DNA of 64,000 bases, from positions 310,001 to 374,000 of the forward strand of contig CAVYTS010000026.1 in assembly GCA_963771305.1 (NCBI GenBank), given 5' to 3'. Each line of letters starts with the position of its first letter. The first letter of the stretch is position 1. A model generated the notes under the pieces. It was not told the DNA's origin. It saw only the letters and a program-made list of their open reading frames with translations, and ran no database searches. The DNA comes from CAJCIT01 sp963771305. Lineage in GTDB: Bacteria; Acidobacteriota; Terriglobia; Bryobacterales; Bryobacteraceae. Position numbers and translations under genes: made by a program. Positions 16,797 to 24,404 of this stretch are shown here, one piece after another.

Positions 16797-17401
16797 ATGA
16801 ACATCGAGTAGTGAGGCCTATGTCAAAGAATCACGAGATTACGACGGAGACCGGTGAGGAAGCGCCGAGAAGTTTCTTCCAACGCCATTCACTGGCGTTT
16901 ATGGCGGGGGTCGTCCTGTTGAGCTGGATCTTGTTCTATCTGCGGGCGGACCCGGACACGCATTGGGGCTCGTTCTTCGGCAACGCGATCGCCGATTGGA
17001 GCGGTGTGGTCGCCTCCATCATCTGCACGAGGATTCTTTATGAACGCGGCGCGCCGGGTTGCCGTCACCGAAAAGCGAAAGATGCAAATCCCGTCATCCG
17101 TTGGATCAAGAACCACACGCTGACCACATTCTTCGGCGTGACGCTGATCGGCTGGATCATTTTGTTCGCCAACATGTCGGCCACTTCGAAATGGGGCCAG
17201 GTGGTGGGTAACGTCGTCTCCGAGTGGACCCAGATTTTGGGCATGATCTGGCTCACGAAGATGTTCTATGAGGAGCAGGTGAAGAAACACAAGAAATCGT
17301 CGCCACCACTGCATACGCAGTCAGCGGGAGAAGCGCCACTCCCCCACACAGAAGTACATAACTTCCCAGGTGCTGGACCATCCACCCAAACAGCGGACTG
17401 A
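16793..17401 (+). CDS. duplicated two-helix membrane protein with a C-terminal read-through tail
   Basis: A 202-residue protein built from two similar halves: 'FMAGVVLLSWILFYLRADPDTHWGSFFGNAIADWSGVV' (about 34-72) and 'FGVTLIGWIILFANMSATSKWGQVVGNVVSEWTQIL' (about 113-148), each with two helices. The start is GTG overlapping the DedA stop; ATG 16820 is an alternative. The last about 50 residues are polar and lie antisense to the end of the convergent MFS gene, so the original stop was probably lost. Function unknown. Confidence 0.68.
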   Translation: MNEHRVVRPMSKNHEITTETGEEAPRSFFQRHSLAFMAGVVLLSWILFYLRADPDTHWGSFFGNAIADWSGVVASIICTRILYERGAPGCRHRKAKDANPVIRWIKNHTLTTFFGVTLIGWIILFANMSATSKWGQVVGNVVSEWTQILGMIWLTKMFYEEQVKKHKKSSPPLHTQSAGEAPLPHTEVHNFPGAGPSTQTAD

Positions 17402-18527
17402 AGACGAATCCCGTGGCGCCGAAGGCGGCCACGAAGCCGGAAACGGCGAAAGCAGAACGTTCGGCGCCATACAGATCCACGGGAATCGTGTAGAGGTTGG
17501 TGCTCCCGGCCGCTACAAAGCAATAGCTAAGGGCGATACCCAGCGTGGCGAGTGCCGGGGTTGGTGCGAACGGCACGACGGCGGTGACGAGCGCCAGCAC
17601 GGCGGCGATGAGGCACACCCGAAGCCGCGCGCGGACTTCACGCATGCCGCGCGCAACTAGCACCATAGAGGCCCATCCCCCGGCCAACGCGCCGGCCGTG
17701 GCGCCCAGCGGCGGAATCCACGCATAAAACCGGTTGGCCACTTCCGCCGTGAGGTGATAGCGGCTGGTGAGAAAGAGGGTGGTCCATGCCGGCCAGAGGA
17801 GATAAATGGACATCCAAAGAAAGTTCGCCAGCAGAAGGCGCCAGTAGCGCGGGTCGCGCAGCACGCTGGCTGGACCGCCGCCCGGCGCCTCCGCGAGAAC
17901 GGCATGGCTTGGCTCATGCTTGGGAGGGAATACGCGGTGTGTCACCAACCAGCCAGCAATCCACAGAAAACCGAGGCACCCCGCTGCGACAAAGGCCCAT
18001 TGCCAGTGGCCTCGATGGAGCGCCCAGGCAGCAAGCAGCGGCGCGGCGAGTGATCCGGCGCTGATGGCCAGTTGTCCGACGCCGGCACCGAGAGCCCGCT
18101 CCTTCGGAAGCAGATAGGTGCCGTACGCTTTTCCCGTGCCCGGGATTCCCCCGGCTTCTCCCATCCCAAGCGCGACTCGGCACCAGAGCAGTTCGCCAAA
18201 GGACCGCACAAAGCCGGTGGCCATTCCCGCCAGGGACCAAACGCCCACGGCCAGACTCACCACGGTCGTCAGTCCGATGCGGTCCATCAGAATGCCCAGA
18301 AGAGGCGAAGCCAAAGCGTAGGTCAGGGAAAAGAGCGCTACCAGGTAGCCGTAGTCCTGGTCCGAGAAATGATATTCGCTTTTCAGCACAGGCGCCAGCG
18401 CGCCGAGCAGCGAGCGATCGAGATAGTTGAGCGCGGAAGAAAGAACGAAAAAAGAAAGGACGAACCAGCGAACCACCGGTGGTTGAACGTCGGGTTGAGC
18501 GGGGCCCCCGTCCTCTGGCACACTCAT
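17253..18527 (-). CDS. major facilitator superfamily transporter
   Basis: A 424-residue protein with 12 predicted membrane helices. The N-terminal half has 'NYLDRSLLGALAPVLKSEYHFSDQDYGYLVALFSLTYALASPLLGILMDRIG' text (broken here: NYLDRSLLGA, DRIGL), typical of the anion:cation symporter / hexuronate-like branch. The likely substrate is an organic anion, but the sequence does not decide which. Its ATG overlaps the stop of the upstream thioesterase gene, so the two are coupled. Its last helix is encoded in the 149 bp overlapped by the convergent gene. Confidence 0.88.
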   Translation of the reverse strand: MSVPEDGGPAQPDVQPPVVRWFVLSFFVLSSALNYLDRSLLGALAPVLKSEYHFSDQDYGYLVALFSLTYALASPLLGILMDRIGLTTVVSLAVGVWSLAGMATGFVRSFGELLWCRVALGMGEAGGIPGTGKAYGTYLLPKERALGAGVGQLAISAGSLAAPLLAAWALHRGHWQWAFVAAGCLGFLWIAGWLVTHRVFPPKHEPSHAVLAEAPGGGPASVLRDPRYWRLLLANFLWMSIYLLWPAWTTLFLTSRYHLTAEVANRFYAWIPPLGATAGALAGGWASMVLVARGMREVRARLRVCLIAAVLALVTAVVPFAPTPALATLGIALSYCFVAAGSTNLYTIPVDLYGAERSAFAVSGFVAAFGATGFVFSPLFGWMVQHLGSYVLLCGGVALLPLTAYAVVATISCVSSPAPHRTSS

Positions 18528-18955
18528 TCGCTAACCGCTCTTTGCGCGTTCTGTGCGGCCGCGAGCATGGCGCGGAGGTCCTCCGGGATGTGGGCGGCCA
18601 CCTGGGTCCGCTTGTCCATGCACACGATTGTGACCGAGCCAAATGCTACCATCGACCCTTCCTTATAGACGTGGTACTCCAACTTGATGGAGGCCCGGCC
18701 GATTTTGCCGACGGACAATTCAAATGTCAGCAAATCGTCGTGGACGACGGCGGCCATGTAGTTGCACTCGACATGTACGCGAGGGAACACGTAGGGCAGC
18801 CTGCTCTCGTAGGACAGGCCGAGGGTGCGCAGGAACTCGACCTCCGCTGACTCAAAGTAACGGAACATGCATGTATAGTGAATGCGGCCGGAGGCATCGG
18901 TGTCGATGAAGCGAATTCTCGTCTGCCAACGAAACGGGTTCGGCACGGGCGTCAT
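18524..18955 (-). CDS. 4HBT-family acyl-CoA thioesterase
   Basis: A 143-residue hotdog-fold protein. 'IRFIDTDASGRIHYTCMFRYFESA' (about 14-37) contains the catalytic Asp of the 4-hydroxybenzoyl-CoA thioesterase / YbgC branch, followed by the long helix 'EVEFLRTLGLSYE' and strands ending 'GSVTIVCMDKRTQ'. It would hydrolyse an acyl-CoA in the cytoplasm; the acyl group is unknown. It overlaps the MFS gene start by 4 bp, so the pair may handle the same organic acid, which is an inference from position only. Confidence 0.86.
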   Translation of the reverse strand: MTPVPNPFRWQTRIRFIDTDASGRIHYTCMFRYFESAEVEFLRTLGLSYESRLPYVFPRVHVECNYMAAVVHDDLLTFELSVGKIGRASIKLEYHVYKEGSMVAFGSVTIVCMDKRTQVAAHIPEDLRAMLAAAQNAQRAVSE

Positions 18956-19285
18956 CGAGGTGGTACCTGCAGGCCTGCGACGATGTCAACGGAAAAAGGA
19001 AAGTTTGTTTTCATTTGGTTGCCCTCAATCGAAACTGAGGCTGGCACTTCCGTCATTGTGCCATTTGGCGTTGGTTTGGGGGCACCTTCGCCGATCTTCC
19101 GCATTGCGGCCATGGGATACCGGGCCGCAGCTAGCCGGAGACGGAAAATTTTCTCACACCCTTGTAACCCTCCGAAGGCTGCTACGTCTTAGACTGTGGG
19201 GCGCTTCGGCAGTGACCTGGAAGTGGCCTCCAATCTTTAGTTTGGCGCGCTGCGTTTATTACACATAATGCTGCCGGTGCGCCAA

Positions 19286-19319
19286 CCCGGTGGGTATCTT
19301 CCTCCGAGTACCCACCGGG
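19286..19319 (+). ncRNA. hairpin of tandem unit 1 (candidate small RNA or terminator)
   Basis: A perfect 11-bp stem, CCCGGTGGGTA / TACCCACCGGG, closes a 12-base loop TCTTCCTCCGAG. The loop presents CCTCC, complementary to a GGAGG ribosome-binding site. No T-run follows directly (AATTTC). Confidence 0.55.
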
Positions 19320-19419
19320 AATTTCTAGATAGCTTGTGTTTCGGCTGTCGCCTGGAAACGCAATCTCGATCTTCAGTTTGGCGCACTGCTAAGCCTTCTA
19401 ATGCTGCCAGTGTTCCAAC

Positions 19420-19459
19420 CCGGTGGGCATCTTCCTCCGAGTACCCACCGGAGTTTTTT
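19420..19459 (+). ncRNA. hairpin of tandem unit 2 with T-tract
   Basis: Stem CCGGTGGG / CCCACCGG (8 bp) with loop containing TCTTCCTCCGAG, followed two bases later by TTTTTT (19454-19459). This is a textbook intrinsic terminator, so a transcript should end here; its loop again shows CCTCC. Confidence 0.6.
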
Positions 19460-19531
19460 CGTGTGGAATGTTTCGGTCTGAAACGCATCCAACAATCACC
19501 TTGGCGCAATCCACTTAGCTGAATGTGCCGG

Positions 19532-19565
19532 CCCGGTGGGTTTGTTCCTCCGACCACCCACCGGG
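19532..19565 (+). ncRNA. hairpin of tandem unit 3
   Basis: Stem CCCGGTGGGT / ACCCACCGGG (10 bp; 19532-19541 with 19556-19565) and a loop containing GTTCCTCCGA. A CCTTTTT run lies 16 bases further on. The loop core TTCCTCCGA is conserved in all three units even though neighbouring bases change. Confidence 0.55.
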
Positions 19566-19705
19566 ATTCCTACAGATTCCCCTTTTTGCTCAGAGTTCGC
19601 CCAGGTTTCCTAGTGGGTTTAAGCTATGGAGCACATCATAAAGGCGCGATTACACTCAGGGAACCTCTGAAGACCCCGAGTCCGGAGGAATTAGGAGCTT
19701 TATCG

Positions 19706-20071
19706 ATGAAACGTACGCTTGTTAATGTCATTGTCGTGTGTTGCCTCGCAGTTGTTGCAAATGCCGCCGAGGGCAGCACGGCGACCGTCAAGGGCTGGGT
19801 GCTGGACTCCTCCTGCGCGCTGACCCACGACTTGAAGAAGCCGATCAGCAGCGAGTGCGCCATCGCCTGCGCCAAGGCCGGTTCGCCCTTGGCGATCCTG
19901 GATGATAAAGGACATCTCTACCTGCCGGTGTCGGGGACCATGCCGGCCGCCAGCCAGAACGACAAACTTCTGCCGTTTGCCGGACAGCGCGTGATCGTGA
20001 CCGGGAAGCTGTTCGAAAAGTCGGGCAGCCACGGCATCGAAATTACCGACATCAAGGCCGAGGGAAAATAG
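19706..20071 (+). CDS. small exported protein of unknown function
   Basis: A 121-residue protein starting at ATG 19706, with TAGGAGC 8 bases upstream; the frame is open earlier but without a ribosome-binding site. A signal peptide (1-21) precedes 'KGWVLDSSCALTHDLKKPISSECAIACAKAGSPLAILDD', with four cysteines or so in a short span, then 'FAGQRVIVTGKLFEKSGSHGIEITDIK', an OB-like strand pattern. Proteins of this kind are common in Acidobacteriota. A periplasmic role is likely, but the function is unknown. Confidence 0.75.
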   Translation: MKRTLVNVIVVCCLAVVANAAEGSTATVKGWVLDSSCALTHDLKKPISSECAIACAKAGSPLAILDDKGHLYLPVSGTMPAASQNDKLLPFAGQRVIVTGKLFEKSGSHGIEITDIKAEGK

Positions 20072-20431
20072 CCAGCTGATAAAAAGAATTGTGTGGCCTG
20101 AACCAGCCGGTGGGCAGCCCGACACCGCTTTTACGAGAAGCAAACCCCTTAGCGCGGATTGTGCCGTCCGCGAACGGCTTTGTCCGAATACGGACAGACA
20201 CGTGATGCAACCTGGCTAAAACAAAGGGAAAACGGACGGGCACTGGACTGCCTTAGCAAGAACAGGCTGAATTCCGAAGCCGAGTGCAAGGACTGTGGTT
20301 GCGTCTAAGCACCTTGCAAGTTGCCCGACTGATCGAGGATTAACGACCCCACCCTGTTCGCCGTGACGCCGACCAGGTGTTGATTCCGATTCTCCCGGCC
20401 TTGGCTTCGGAATTCGCACTGAGGAGACTGG
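20072..20431 (+). promoter_or_regulatory. 360-bp leader of the MacB-like permease with a dyad operator candidate
   Basis: No gene is seen here. A perfect dyad TGTCCG-AATA-CGGACA lies at 20181-20196, about 235 bp before the permease start, and GAGGAG sits 6-7 bases before its ATG. Orphan permeases of this type are often controlled by PadR-like repressors, but no such gene is adjacent, so the dyad remains an unassigned operator candidate. Confidence 0.4.
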
Positions 20432-22891
20432 ATGCTGAAGGACCTTCGCTACGCGTTCCGTATGCTTCGGAAGAATCCGCTGTTTACGGCTATTGCTGTG
20501 TGTTCGTTGGCGATTGGGATCGGGGCCAACTCGGCCATTTTCAGCCTGGCGGATGCAATCCTGCTGCGCCCGCTGCCTGTCCTGCATCCCAGCCAGGTCG
20601 TAAACGTTCAGATGACCTCACCCAGCGACCCCAGGGAAGGCCTGTCGTTCCGGGATTACATCGATTTCCGCGATAAGAACCGCAGCTTCGACAGCTTGAT
20701 TGCGCATATGAATGGCTCGTTCGGGTTCAGTGAGAAGCCGGATGCACTGCCACAAGTCAAGTTTGGGTTGTTCGTCTCCGGCAACTTCTTTCAAGCACTC
20801 GGCGTTCAGCCAGACCTGGGCCGCAGTTTCCGGCCGGATGAAGATCAGGCGCCGGGCCGCGATGCGGTGGTTGTCCTCAGCCACGACCTTTGGGTGAAGC
20901 AGTTCGAGTCAAATCCGGGCGCCATTGGCCAGAGAATACGCCTCAATGGAAAAGAGTTCACTATCGTGGGCGTGGCCCCCGAACGATTTACGGGCGTGGA
21001 TGTTTACTGGAGGCCTGCGTTTTACATCCCATTGGCGATGGTCCCGGCGGTCGGTAAGGCCGATTTTCTGGAGAAGCGCGACGCTCGCGAACTGACAGTG
21101 CGAGGGCGATTGAAGCCCGGTCTCAACCTGGTGCAGGCGCAAAGCGATCTGGCCGCGATTGCCGCCGTCCTGAAGCAGACCTACCCCGCAACCAACCGCA
21201 ATCAAGGAATATCGATTCAGACAGAATTGGAATCGCGCATTGAGCAGGACGCGCCGGACGCCTCCCTGATGGCCATGCTGCTGGCACTGTCGTTCTGTGT
21301 GCTCATGGTCGCTTGCGCAAACGTAGCTGGTCTGCTGTTGAGCCGTTCGCGTGCGCGGGCACGCGAGATCGCTGTCCGGCTCGCCATTGGTGCAGGGCGC
21401 GCTAACCTGATTCGGCAGTTGCTGACCGAAAGCCTGCTCATTGCGATCCTGGGTGGGGCGGTTGGTGTCGTTATAGCCTACGGTGGCGTTCAATTCTTCG
21501 GGAAGCTTCAGATCCCCACGGATTTGCCGATCGTCATTTCGCCGCAACTCGACACGAGGCTCCTGCTGTTCACCTTGATCGTGTCACTCAGCAGCACGAT
21601 TCTATTCGGCTTGGCGCCGGCGCTGCGCAGTACGCGGCCCGATCTCGTCCCTTCTTTGAAATCGGCAGACTCCAATCAATCAGGCCGAAAGCGATTGTGG
21701 GGACGCAACTCGCTGGTGATCGGCCAGATTGCCGTCTCGCTGATTTTGATGATCGTGTCCGGGCTGCTCTTTAAGAACTTCCGAGAAACGCTGGGCGGCG
21801 GTCCTGGCTTTCGGACGGACCACCTCATCATGATGGGGTTCGACCCCAGCCTGGTGCGCTACACACCGGAACAATGCAAAGAATTCTACAAGCGTTTGAT
21901 CGAGGACGTCCGCTCGGCGCCTGGCGTGACTTCAGCCACGCTGGCTAGCGCTACGCCTATGGCGCCCGACCAGAATGGCGAGACGGTGGTCCCGGAGGGC
22001 TTCCAGCTTCCGGCAGGGAAAGAGGCAGTCAGCGTCTGGTCCAGCACTGTTGATGAACATTACCTGGGAACGATGAATATTCCATTGATTCGAGGCCGCA
22101 ACTTCCAAACATCGGATACGGCTGCTACACCCCATGTCGCGATCATCAATGATGCCTTTGCCCAGCGCTACTGGCCGAATCAGGACCCCGTCGGCAGGCG
22201 AATCCATCTCGGCAACGCAAACGGTCCTCTGCTGCAAATCGTCGGCGTCGCCCGCACCTCGAAGGTTCTCTGGATCGCCGAACCTCCCACGGAGTTCCTT
22301 TACTTACCCCTGGCGCAGAATCCGCGCGAGCGGTTGAGCCTCGTTGCGCACACAGGAGTTGACTCTGCCGGCCTCGCGCCGGTGTTGCGTGAAACGGTTC
22401 GTCATATTGATCCAAACCAGCCGATTTACAACGTCTGGACGATGGAAGATTTCTACAACAAGCGAGCCGTCCAAGTTCCCAATATGATCATTGAAACGGT
22501 CGCTGTTCTCGGTCTAACCGGTGTGATCCTGGCGATGGTCGGGCTGTACGGACTGGTGGCATTCTCGGTCGCGCGCCGCACGCGAGAGATCGGAATTCGC
22601 ATGGCTGTCGGCGCCGAGAAAACTCAAGTGCTTGGGATGGTACTGCGGCAAGGTCTGGTGCTGGCGGCGATCGGCGTTGGCATAGGCCTGCTTGGCGGTA
22701 TCGTGGCGAGCCGTTTGGTCGACTCGGTCTTTGCCGCGAGCAATCCCTTTGCCCCCGGCAATCACACGATCGACACCTCCGTATTTGTCGTGACTGCCGT
22801 GGCCATGCTGTGCATCACACTGCTGGCCACGTACGCACCGGCGCGTCGCGCCTCGATGGTGGACCCCATGCGCGCGCTGCGGGACGAGTGA
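20432..22891 (+). CDS. MacB-like duplicated orphan ABC permease (ADOP family)
   Basis: An 819-residue inner-membrane protein of the acidobacterial duplicated orphan permease type. It opens with the family signature 'LKDLRYAFRMLRKNPLFTAIAVCSLAIGIGANSAIFSL'. Two MacB periplasmic-core plus FtsX permease modules follow (about 20-415 and 430-815), each with a helix trio; 'RSRARAREIAVRLAIGAGR' and 'VARRTREIGIRMAVGAEK' are the paired coupling segments. No ATPase gene is adjacent, hence 'orphan'. Substrate unknown; an exporter or envelope stress role is assumed for the family. Confidence 0.93.
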   Translation: MLKDLRYAFRMLRKNPLFTAIAVCSLAIGIGANSAIFSLADAILLRPLPVLHPSQVVNVQMTSPSDPREGLSFRDYIDFRDKNRSFDSLIAHMNGSFGFSEKPDALPQVKFGLFVSGNFFQALGVQPDLGRSFRPDEDQAPGRDAVVVLSHDLWVKQFESNPGAIGQRIRLNGKEFTIVGVAPERFTGVDVYWRPAFYIPLAMVPAVGKADFLEKRDARELTVRGRLKPGLNLVQAQSDLAAIAAVLKQTYPATNRNQGISIQTELESRIEQDAPDASLMAMLLALSFCVLMVACANVAGLLLSRSRARAREIAVRLAIGAGRANLIRQLLTESLLIAILGGAVGVVIAYGGVQFFGKLQIPTDLPIVISPQLDTRLLLFTLIVSLSSTILFGLAPALRSTRPDLVPSLKSADSNQSGRKRLWGRNSLVIGQIAVSLILMIVSGLLFKNFRETLGGGPGFRTDHLIMMGFDPSLVRYTPEQCKEFYKRLIEDVRSAPGVTSATLASATPMAPDQNGETVVPEGFQLPAGKEAVSVWSSTVDEHYLGTMNIPLIRGRNFQTSDTAATPHVAIINDAFAQRYWPNQDPVGRRIHLGNANGPLLQIVGVARTSKVLWIAEPPTEFLYLPLAQNPRERLSLVAHTGVDSAGLAPVLRETVRHIDPNQPIYNVWTMEDFYNKRAVQVPNMIIETVAVLGLTGVILAMVGLYGLVAFSVARRTREIGIRMAVGAEKTQVLGMVLRQGLVLAAIGVGIGLLGGIVASRLVDSVFAASNPFAPGNHTIDTSVFVVTAVAMLCITLLATYAPARRASMVDPMRALRDE

Positions 22892-22899
22892 GGATGCGT

Positions 22900-23565
22900 C
22901 TAGCGCCCGGCCGCTGGCAGCTTGGGACTGACCTCCGCCCAGATGCGCTGCGACACGGTAACGATATCGTCCCGGCCGTCGATCAGGCGAAAGCGCTGCG
23001 GTTCGTAGAGTGCGATGCGCTGGTAGGCATCCCTCACGCGCGAGTGAAACTCGAACGACTGCTCGTCGAGCCGCGCCTCACTGGCCTCTGACTGCGCACC
23101 GGCCTGCCGGTTCCGGCCATGCGCACGGGCCAGGCTTGTTTCCAGGTCAAGGTCAACGCAAATCGTCAGGTCGGGGTACAACTCACCCATCGCGAGGCGA
23201 TGCACGGCCAGCACCAGATCGAAGCCAAGGCCACGACCTTCGCCCTGATACGCCAGCGAGGAATCCGTAAAACGATCGCTTACGACGATCTCACCACGAG
23301 CCAGCGCCGGGAGAATCCGCTCGGCGGCCGCCTGGGCGCGGGATGCAAACATCAGCAACAACTCGGTCATGGGGGCGATGTCGTGGTTGGCGGGGTCGAG
23401 CAGTATCCGCCGCACTTGCTGGCCGATAGACGTGCCGCCCGGTTCGCGGTTTTCCAGGACCGGGTAGCCTTCGGTGCGCAGTTTCTCAACCAGAATGGCG
23501 ATCTGGGTGGATTTGCCGCTGCCGTCGGTGCCTTCGAATGTAATGAACAGGCCGCGATTAGCCAT
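22900..23565 (-). CDS. tmk: thymidylate kinase
   Basis: A 221-residue dTMP kinase that makes dTDP for DNA synthesis. The P-loop GTDGSGKST is at about 12-20, 'ENREPGGTSIGQQVR' (about 38-52) binds dTMP, and 'VVSDRFTDSSLAYQGEGR' (about 93-110) holds the DR(F/Y) motif. The LID segment 'RNRQAGAQSEASEARLD' is rather long. It is the last gene of the minus-strand housekeeping run, 8 bp after the uracil-DNA glycosylase gene, and converges with the permease. Confidence 0.94.
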   Translation of the reverse strand: MANRGLFITFEGTDGSGKSTQIAILVEKLRTEGYPVLENREPGGTSIGQQVRRILLDPANHDIAPMTELLLMFASRAQAAAERILPALARGEIVVSDRFTDSSLAYQGEGRGLGFDLVLAVHRLAMGELYPDLTICVDLDLETSLARAHGRNRQAGAQSEASEARLDEQSFEFHSRVRDAYQRIALYEPQRFRLIDGRDDIVTVSQRIWAEVSPKLPAAGR

Positions 23566-23573
23566 CGGGAAGC

Positions 23574-24371
23574 CTAGTCATAAACGAAGTGGAAGAGCGT
23601 CTTCAAGTCTTCCCATGCCTCGCGCTTGGCGGTCTGGTTGTATTGCCGCAACAAGTACGAAGGATGGTAGGTGATCATCAGAGGAATCCCGTTCCAGGCA
23701 TGCCACTTGCCGCGCATTTTGGTGATGCCTTCCTTGGTGTTCAAGAGCGCCTTCATCGCGGTTCCGCCGAGCGCGCAGATGGCCTTGGGCTTGATCGCGT
23801 TGAGTTGTCGATAAAGGAACTGGCCGCAGGTTTCCATTTCGTCGGGCTGCGGCGCACGGTTCTCCGGCGGACGGCACTTCACCACATTGCAGATGTACAC
23901 ATCCTCTCGGCGGATGGGAATGCCTTCCTTGGCGGCCGTGTTATCGATCATGGTGGTGAGAAGCTGACCGGCGCGGCCCACGAAGGGCAAGCCCTGTTCA
24001 TCCTCATCCGCGCCCGGTCCCTCGCCCACAAGGACCAGCTTTGATGTTTCATTTCCGGAGCCGAAAACGATCTTATTGCGCCCTTTTGAAAGATGGCAGC
24101 GCTGGCAGTCGCCGATGTCGGCTCGAATTTGGGCGAGTGAATCGTTTTCCGGAGCGAGGCCGGGGATGATGATGCCGGGCAAGGGGCGCATAAGGGTAGG
24201 CGCTGGTGTGAGGGAAGAGATGAGCGAAGGGACGACCGAAGGCTGCGGTGCGGTAACCGCCTCAGGTGCTACGGCCGAGGCCCGCTCTTTGGGCGTCGCC
24301 CGGCGGTAAATTACCTCGAAGCCGAGGTCCTGATAGTACTCCAAATACTCGCGGATTTGATTCTTGTCCAT
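23574..24371 (-). CDS. family 4 uracil-DNA glycosylase
   Basis: A 265-residue protein. An N-terminal extension (1-85, 'IREYLEYYQDLGFEVIYRR') precedes the glycosylase domain. 'GDCQRCHLSKGRNKIVFG' and 'NVVKCRPPENRAPQPDEMETC' supply the four cysteines of an iron-sulphur cluster, 'GEGPGADEDEQGLPFVGRAGQLL' is motif 1, and 'HPSYLLRQ' is the C-terminal DNA-intercalation motif. It removes uracil from deaminated cytosine. It lies between coaBC and tmk and is probably co-transcribed with both. Confidence 0.92.
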   Translation of the reverse strand: MDKNQIREYLEYYQDLGFEVIYRRATPKERASAVAPEAVTAPQPSVVPSLISSLTPAPTLMRPLPGIIIPGLAPENDSLAQIRADIGDCQRCHLSKGRNKIVFGSGNETSKLVLVGEGPGADEDEQGLPFVGRAGQLLTTMIDNTAAKEGIPIRREDVYICNVVKCRPPENRAPQPDEMETCGQFLYRQLNAIKPKAICALGGTAMKALLNTKEGITKMRGKWHAWNGIPLMITYHPSYLLRQYNQTAKREAWEDLKTLFHFVYD

Positions 24372-24404
24372 GCTGGCGACAGTTGAACGAGCGAATCGCG
24401 GCGG

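Larger units (their letters stand above)
19205..19570 (+). repeat. three ~133-bp tandem noncoding units, each ending in a hairpin with an anti-Shine-Dalgarno loop
   Basis: Three divergent copies begin at TTCGG(C/T) near 19205, 19340 and 19472 (135 and 132 bp apart). Each reads TTCGGC..., CCTGGAA or CTGAAACG text, ...CAATC, then TTGGCGC at 19242, 19378 and 19501, then TGCTGCC(G/A)GTG or similar, then the hairpin. The hairpin is the best-conserved part. No protein frame runs through all copies. TTGGCG followed 15-18 bases later by TAATGC (copies 1 and 2) could be a promoter. The flanking stretch 18956-19204 shows no gene; it only has a small TGGCAC/GTGCCA inverted repeat. Confidence 0.8.

Noticed and set aside
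19286..19565. CRISPR-like repeats
   Set aside because: Only three copies, imperfect, about 112-134 bp apart, with related sequence between them; a T-tract after one hairpin points to RNA units instead.
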